From Halicephalobus mephisto (taxonomy: Eukaryota > Nematoda > Chromadorea > Rhabditida > Panagrolaimidae), in NCBI GenBank assembly GCA_009193035.1, contig SWDT01000227.1:108639-172638 (forward strand): 64,000 bases of DNA. Direction: 5' to 3'. Made by a program: the position numbers and the translations under genes. Position 1 is the first letter of the stretch, and each line of letters begins with the position of its first letter. Below the pieces are notes generated by a model. The model saw only the letters and a list, made by a program, of their open reading frames with translations, did no database searches and was not told where the DNA came from. This document shows positions 57,993 to 64,000 of this stretch, piece by piece.

Positions 57993-60900
57993 ATGAATAC
58001 GGTAGTTTTTTCAATTTTTTGTTTTATTTATTTTTCGACTACTGTAGAACCTGTGAATATCATCAACGTGGGGATTCTGATCCCGAGTGATGCCGATCCC
58101 ACCCTCCATCGGGACTGCGGGATGTACAACTCCCTCGGGGCCATCCCCCTGGCCATAGATCGCATCGTCGAAGAACAACTGCTCGATAATTTCAATTTTA
58201 GGTAACTTTCAATTTCACTATTATTTAAAAAAATAAAAATTAAATTTCACTATTATTTAAAAAATAAAAATTAAATTTTAATATTATTAAAAAATTAAAA
58301 TTTAGTTTTAATATTATTAAAAAAAAATAAAACTTTAATTTCACTATTATTTAAAAAATTAAATTAAATTTTACTATTATTAAAAAAATTAAATTAAATT
58401 TCACTATTATTTAAAAAATAAAAATAAAATTTTAATATTATTTAAAAAAATAAAATTAAATTTCACTATTATTAAAAAAATAAAAATAAAATTTTAATAT
58501 TATTAAAAAAAATAAAAATTTTACTTTAATATTATTTAAAAAAAATTAAAACTTAATACTATTTAAAAAATTGAAAATTTAATTTTACAATTACGTTTGA
58601 AAAAAAATTTTGAACTTTTCAAATTTATGTAAATTAGAAATTTTTATTTTTAGTTTTATTTAAAAAATTGATAAATTTGGATTAAGATAATATTTTGTAA
58701 ATTTTATGTTGGAAATTGTTTTTTACTACAGTATGATTTTGTTATTTTTAGTTTCAAAATTTTCAATGACGAATGCGACGAAGCCTTTGCCGGAGGGTAT
58801 GCTGCCAATCTGTTCGAGGAGAAGACAGACGTCATCTTCGGTCCTGTCTGTAACGCTGGTTAGGATTTTTTTAATTTAAAATTTAAAATTTTTATTTTTT
58901 TTTTTTATTTTAAATTTAAATTTTTTATTTTTTATTTTAAATTTTTTATTTTTAGCTGCGATGATGGTGGGATCTCTTGGGAAATTCTACAACAGACCGG
59001 TGATGACTTGGGGTTTGGTTAACTCCTTCCAGTTGACGGATTTCGATAAGTACCCGACTGTTTCGACCGTCGTGGGGACCTCCAGAGCCCTCGGGCAAAC
59101 CCTCTTGGAAGTGATGAAACAGTACAATTGGAAACGATTCGCGTTACTGTACGCCACAAACGACCCGAGGAACCGCTGCAGCTACATCAGGAACGACATT
59201 GAAGCCGTTGTGAACGCCGACCCTGACATCTTCATCAGTTTCCAGAGGGCCATTGACACTACTACTCTTGAGAATTTGAAAAATGTCTTGACTACAGTAT
59301 CCACGAGGGCCAGAAGTAAGTGTGTTTGCCCTACCTCTACACAGTAATCAATTGCAGTAATCGTGAGCTGCTACGAGTTCGACGTGGACAGGAGGACTCA
59401 TCTCCTGGCTCTCAACGACCTCCAGATGAACACCGACGACTACGTCAACATCTTCGTCGAGTTGAGGGGTCTCGGCTTCGGCACCAGGTTCACCGCTGGC
59501 ACGGAATACGGTAACGTCCAGTAGTTTCGCGAACGAGGAGTTGTTTTTCGGGAAGCCACCAAGCCCCTCGAAGCTGGAGAACCCACCTCTAATCCTCGTG
59601 GAGACTGTTCTGAAGTTGCGCTTTCAGATGCCGTCTCGGGGACGGTCCCGATCTGGGTCCTCGGAGCCAGATACGAAGCCGACGGGAGGGACGCCGACGC
59701 CAAGGACGGGGCCAGGAACACCTTCTTCGTCGACTTCCAGACTGCCCTGGGCTCCGACAGCAGGGCCTTCGCCGGGGACGTGATGACCAGGGCTCAGTCC
59801 TGGCCGTTCCACTGCGGGGACTGCTCCGACACCCGCTTCGAGGCCTCCACCTACGCCAAGTACCTCCACGACTCCTTCTACCTCTACGCCCTGGGTCTGA
59901 ACAGAACCCTGGCTTCGGGGAACGACACCGGGGCACTCGCCAGAGGGGCGGAGATAGTGCTGAACACCCGGGGGAGCTTCAAGGGGGCCAGCGGGGTCGT
60001 GGCCATCGGCGTGAACGGCAGCAGAGACGCCACCTTCTTCCTCACGGGGTTGAGGGCGGACTTCAGGAGCCAGGTCTTCCTGACCATCGCCTTCGACGAC
60101 GGCGTCCCGACGGTGTATCCGAACTACTCGGATCCAGCGGCCACGGTATGGGAGATGAGGGGCGGCAAGGCGCCTTCCGACGTCCCTCTCTGTGGCTTCC
60201 AAGGGAACACTTGTCCTGTCAACTTCTGGGAGGCCTACTCTCCATACGTCTTCACTGCCATCGGTATCGTCATATTGCTGATGACTGGGGTTACCGTCTA
60301 CAGCCTCTAGTAAGTTCACCGCTCTTGGCCTTTACTGTACTCCTACGCAATTCGCTGGAAACTCTTCGAATTATCTCAGATCGAAGTATTTTGAAAATCG
60401 AGACCAGAAAAGTCCGGAATACTGTTCATTTTTAATTTTTATAATCATATGATTAAAGTTAATTTCTCTCTGTTTGCAGCTACAGACGAGAACAGATGGA
60501 GAAGCTGAATCGACTCTGGAAGGTGTCCTTCGTCGAGCTGGACAGACCCCAGAGGAGCAGGAGTGGATTCCACAGTGAACGGTCCCTGCAGTCGAAACAC
60601 TCAACTTCCACGAAGATGACCTTGGAGAGCATGTCGGAATCCAAGAACTACAGTTACTTTTACTTTCGACACGAGCCTGTGGTGGCGAGGAAATTCCAAA
60701 CAAAAGCTGTCCTCAACGACAAAGATTACGAAGAGCTCCGAAAGGTTTCTTTTCTAAAAATGTTTATGAAATGAACTAAAGGGCTTTAGATGACTCAGTT
60801 GGATGCTGACCTCGGATCCAGCGACCACGGTATGGGAGATGAGGGGCGGCAAGGCGCCTTCCGACGTCCCTCTCTGTGGCTTCCAAGGGAGCACTTGTCC

Positions 60901-63177
60901 TGTCAACTTCTGGGAGGCTTACACTGGATACATTGTCGGCGCCATCGTCATCGTCGTGCTGCTCATCGTTGCAGTTGCCGTTTATGCTCTCTAGTAAGTC
61001 CACACAACGTTTATCTGCACCAAAACCCCCAGAACCAAGTGCGCAATTTCGACACTGATGTCTGTAAATTCAGCATTTATTTTCCACTTTAAACAAATGT
61101 AGTCATGACAGTGACTTTCCTCTATTTGCAGCTACAGACGAGAACAGATGGAGAAGCTGAATCGACTCTGGAAGGTGTCCTTCGTCGAGCTGGACAGACC
61201 CCAGAGGAACAGGAGTGGATTCCACAGTGAACGGTCCCTGCAGTCGAAACACTCAACTTCCACGAAGATGACCTTGGAGAGTATGTCGGAATCCAAGAAC
61301 TACAGTTACTTTTACTTTCGACACGAGCCTGTGGCGGCGAGAAAGTTCCAAACAAAAGCTGTCCTCAACGACAAAGATTACGAAGAACTCCGAAAGGTTT
61401 CTTTTCTAAAAATGTTTATGAAATGAACTAAAGGGCTTTAGATGACTCAGTTGGATGCTGACAACTGCAACCGCTTCATTGGGTTGTGTCTTGATGGCCC
61501 CCAGGTCTTCACCATTTGGAAATACTGTAGTCGGGGATCATTGAAAGACGTCATTGCTAAAGGTTCTTACAACATGGACGCCTTCTTCGTCCTCTCCATC
61601 ATGAGGGACATCTCCGACGGCCTGAATTACATCCACTCCCAGAGCTTTCTTGAATTCCATGGCCGTCTGACCTCGAGGAACTGTGTAGTTGACGACAGAT
61701 GGATGGTCAAGTTGAGTGACTTCGGATGTAACAAATTCTATGCCAATGAGAAGAAGAGAGCCACTGGTATGAATTACATATAATTGAGGAACACACAGTT
61801 CTTTTAGATTACCTGTGGATGGCCCCCGAGCTCATAAGAGATGTCTTTTCTGTGGGAACCAGAGCCGGGGATGTCTACAGTTTCGCCGTCATCTCCAGCG
61901 AAGTCCTCACCGGAAAGCCCCCCTTCGACTACGAAAACCGACCGACCGGCGTTGATGGCAAGTTCAAATTCATTATTCCAAAAAGTATCCTTTGAATATT
62001 TCCAGAGTTACTGTACCTGATCAAGAAAGGAGGAGCAGTTCCGGTGAGACCAAGTCTGAATGATGTCGACATTCCTGATCTGAATCCAGCTGTCCTCCAT
62101 CTGATCCGGGACTGCTGGCAGGAGGACTCCGGAAGTAGACCAACCATCGCCCAAGTGAAGACGCTGATGAAATCAATGAGCGGGAAGAACCAGAATCTGA
62201 TGGACCACATCTTCAGCATGGTCGAGAGATATGCGGAGACCCTGGCCGAGGAGATAGCCGAGAGAACGAAGGAACTCGTGGAAGAGAAGAAGAGAAGCGA
62301 CGTCCTGCTCTACCGAATGCTCCCGAAGTCTGTTTTGTTAGTTAATAAATTCAGTAATGATCATTTCAGACAAGTGGCTGACAGCCTGAAGGTGGGCAGA
62401 TCCGTGGAGCCCGAGAACTTCGAGAGTGTGACTGTGTTTTTCTCCGATGTAGTCCAGTTCACTACTCTCGCCAGCAAATGCAGTCCTCTCCAAGTCGTCA
62501 GTCTGCTCAACGACCTGTACTCCTTGTTCGATGGGTACATCGAGTCCTACGATGTCTACAAGGTGGAGACCATCGGAGACGGCTACATGTGTGTCTCCGG
62601 TCTGCCCCACAGAAACGGAAACGGACACGCCAAGGAGATCGCCAATCTGGCTCTGGTCCTGGTGGAAGCAATCAAGTCCTTCAGAATCCCCCATTTGCCC
62701 TCTGAAAGAGTCAACATCAGAATCGGGGCCCACACCGGACCTTGTACCGCCGGGGTTGTGGGATTGACGATGCCGAGATATTGTCTCTTCGGAGACACGG
62801 TCAACACGGCCAGCAGAATGGAGAGCAACGGCAAACGTATGTCTTTAGTGTCGGTTTCCTAATTGATAACATTGGTATTTACAGCCGGAAAGATCCAGAT
62901 CTCGCCGGAGTTGAACAATCTTCTACACCTGTTGGGAGGGTTCATGACCGAGCCCAGAGGGGAGGTGATCATCAAAGGCAAAGGCGTGATGGAGACCTTC
63001 TGGCTGCTCTGCAGCACGGACACCAGCTTCCCTAGCGTCAGAAGCGCAGCTGCAGAAGACTATATGGACGGGATATGTTCGGAAAGAGCTGACGAGACCC
63101 GAGTGAAGAACACAAACTCGATGTATGAGGATTTCTTGAAGAACAAAGTCCACAATCACACACAAGAAAAAACGTAA
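57993..63177 (+). CDS. Receptor-type guanylyl cyclase (nematode gcy family)
   Basis: Single-pass receptor making cGMP, typically in sensory neurons. Exons: 57993-58201, 58752-58858, 58956-59315, 59358-59510, 59628-60309, 60480-60744, 61442-61766, 61808-61957, 62006-62327, 62370-62836, 62885-63177; continuous phase, 1110 residues. Signal peptide, ANF-receptor-like ectodomain (to about 480), TM YVFTAIGIVILLMTGVTVYSL, kinase-homology domain (RFIGLCLDGPQV, KYCSRGSLKDV; the catalytic HRD Asp is lost in GRLTSRNC, so a pseudokinase), coiled coil (AETLAEEIAERTKELVEEKK) and cyclase domain with FFSDVVQFT, KVETIGDGYM (Glu for guanine) and MPRYCLFGDTVNTASRMES (Cys for guanine). Intron 8 is GC-AG; intron 9 is a 42-nt stop-free intron. 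Exon 6 has a near-identical second copy (61132-61396) that fits the same phases. The last five codons and stop come from a MITE. The ectodomain exons are much richer in GC than the rest of the window. Which nematode gcy it matches is not decidable here. Confidence 0.93.
60811..61441 (+). pseudogene. Second copy of the cyclase TM and juxtamembrane exons
   Basis: The block 60128-60810 is repeated in tandem as 60811-61462, starting at CTCGGATCCAGCG. It brings a second version of the end of exon 5 with a different helix (YIVGAIVIVVLLIVAVAVYAL), a diverged intron, and exon 6' (61132-61396), which differs from exon 6 by two residues. The TM2 part starts mid-exon with no acceptor of its own, and the only upstream acceptor (ATGACTCAG at 60790) leads out of its frame. 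As written it cannot replace TM1, although exon 6' could be spliced directly from exon 5. It is a recent partial duplication, an alternative-exon system in the making, or an assembly join. Confidence 0.7.
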
Positions 63178-63314
63178 CTTTCGTCCCAATAACAAATGTA
63201 AATCATCATTGTTTTTTACAAATGTCAAATATTCATGAAAAATGTGACGATTTTGTTTATTTTCGTTAAGTTTCCCAATTGCGACGGAACCAAAAGTTAC
63301 GCTTTTTTGTATGT
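63160..63314. mobile_element. MITE copy at the 3' end of the cyclase gene
   Basis: Same family as at 27625 and 40823: left end ACACAAGAAAAAACGTAACTT, right end AAAAGTTACGCTTTTTTGTATGT, with the internal CAAATATTCATGAAAAATGTGACGAT core in about 155 bp. Its first 18 bases are read as the last five codons and stop of the cyclase. Confidence 0.85.
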
Positions 63315-63352
63315 ACATCTTTGACTTTTTTAAACTAAACAAAATTTAATTT

Positions 63353-64000
63353 AGAGGGTCTCGGCTTCGGCACCAGGTTCACCGCTGCACGGAATACGGT
63401 AACGTCCAGTAGTTTCGCGAACGAGGAAGTTGTTTTCGGAAGCCACCAAGCCCCTCGAAGCTGGAGAACCCACCTCTAATCCTCGTGGAGACTGTTCTGA
63501 AGTTGCGCTTTCAGATGCCGTCTCCGGGACGGTCCCGATCTGTTGGTCAAACGGAAGCGATACGGGAGCGAGGGACGCCCGCAAGACGGGGCCAAAGGCA
63601 CCTTCTTTCGTCGACTTCCAGGCTGCCCTGGGCTCCGACAGCGAGCCTTCGCCGGGGACGTGATGACCAGGGCTCAGTCCTGGCCGTTCCACTGCGGGGA
63701 CTGCTCCGACACCCGCTTCGAGGCCTCCACCTACGCCAAGTACCTCCACGACTCCTTCTACCTCTACGCCCTGGGTCTGAACAGAACCCTGGCTTCGGGG
63801 AACGACACCGGGCACTCGCCAGAGGGGCGGAGATAGTGCTGAACACCCGGGGGAGCTCAGGGGGCCAGCGGGGTCGTGGCCATCGGCGTGAACGGCAGCA
63901 GAGACGCCACCTTCTTCCTCACGGGGTTGAGGGCGGACTTCAGGAGCCAGGTCTCCTGACCATCGCCTTCACGACGCCGTTCGACGGTGTATCCGAACTA
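63353..64000 (+). pseudogene. Degenerate extra copy of the cyclase exon 4 end, intron 4 and exon 5
   Basis: From GGGTCTCGGCTTCGGCACC onward this repeats 59467-60125 at about 95% identity, but with more than ten small deletions or substitutions that shift the frame. Examples: GCTGGCACGG becomes GCTGCACGG, ACCGGGGCACTC becomes ACCGGGCACTC, GGTCTTCCTG becomes GGTCTCCTG, and a scrambled stretch lies at 63540-63600. It runs to the window edge. It is either a decayed tandem paralogue or poorly polished sequence at a contig end. Confidence 0.8.

Noticed and set aside
59589..59936. Arg/Ser/Pro-rich antisense ORFs over cyclase exon 5 and its copy at the right end
   Set aside because: Open only because of extreme GC composition on the coding strand.

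Overview
This is nuclear DNA from a free-living (rhabditid-like) nematode. The evidence is gene structure: compact coding exons, short introns (several of 42-48 nt), T-rich TTTTCAG-type acceptors, acceptors lying directly before start codons as expected for spliced-leader (SL) trans-splicing, and very AT-rich introns. Gene content agrees: a receptor guanylyl cyclase, two insulin-like peptides, a DOMON/mucin secreted protein and several small secreted or membrane proteins without recognisable relatives. Coding models below were built by hand from splice signals with continuous reading phase; none is backed by transcripts.

Layout. 0-7.5 kb is a dense housekeeping block. On the minus strand a SUMO-activating enzyme subunit (uba-2) is followed 135 bp later by tubulin-folding cofactor D, which runs off the left edge. 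On the plus strand the CDK subunit cks-1 is followed by a BUD22/SRFBP1-type nucleolar protein. Both pairs look like SL operons and share a promoter with three E2F-like sites. 7.6-16.3 kb is a nine-exon minus-strand gene for a 1253-residue protein with about 20 C2H2 zinc fingers; two of its internal exons each sit between long inverted repeats. 18.8-20.9 kb is an ABHD4/5-type hydrolase. 20.9-27.3 kb is repeat-rich and has no convincing gene. 27.3-34.0 kb is a two-DOMON mucin-like secreted protein, followed by a four-TM protein (35.1-36.4 kb). 36.5-44.6 kb is mostly repeats: MITEs, a TIR element filled with tandem repeats, and low-complexity AT. 44.6-48.8 kb carries two divergent insulin-like genes separated by inverted repeat clusters and a tRNA-derived relic. 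49.4-50.6 kb is an array of about 170 bp monomers. 51.3-56.1 kb holds a five-TM protein and a secreted protein of unknown family. 58.0-63.2 kb is a complete receptor guanylyl cyclase of 1110 residues with an internal partial duplication of its transmembrane and juxtamembrane exons. A MITE supplies its last five codons, and a degenerate extra copy of its ectodomain exon occupies the right end.

How the genes relate. The left block groups cell-cycle, SUMO, tubulin and ribosome-biogenesis functions under one apparent E2F-type bidirectional promoter, a coherent growth/proliferation unit. The right half is typical nematode accessory territory (sensory cyclase, insulin-like signals, secreted proteins) embedded in several repeat families, some of which have contributed to gene structure.
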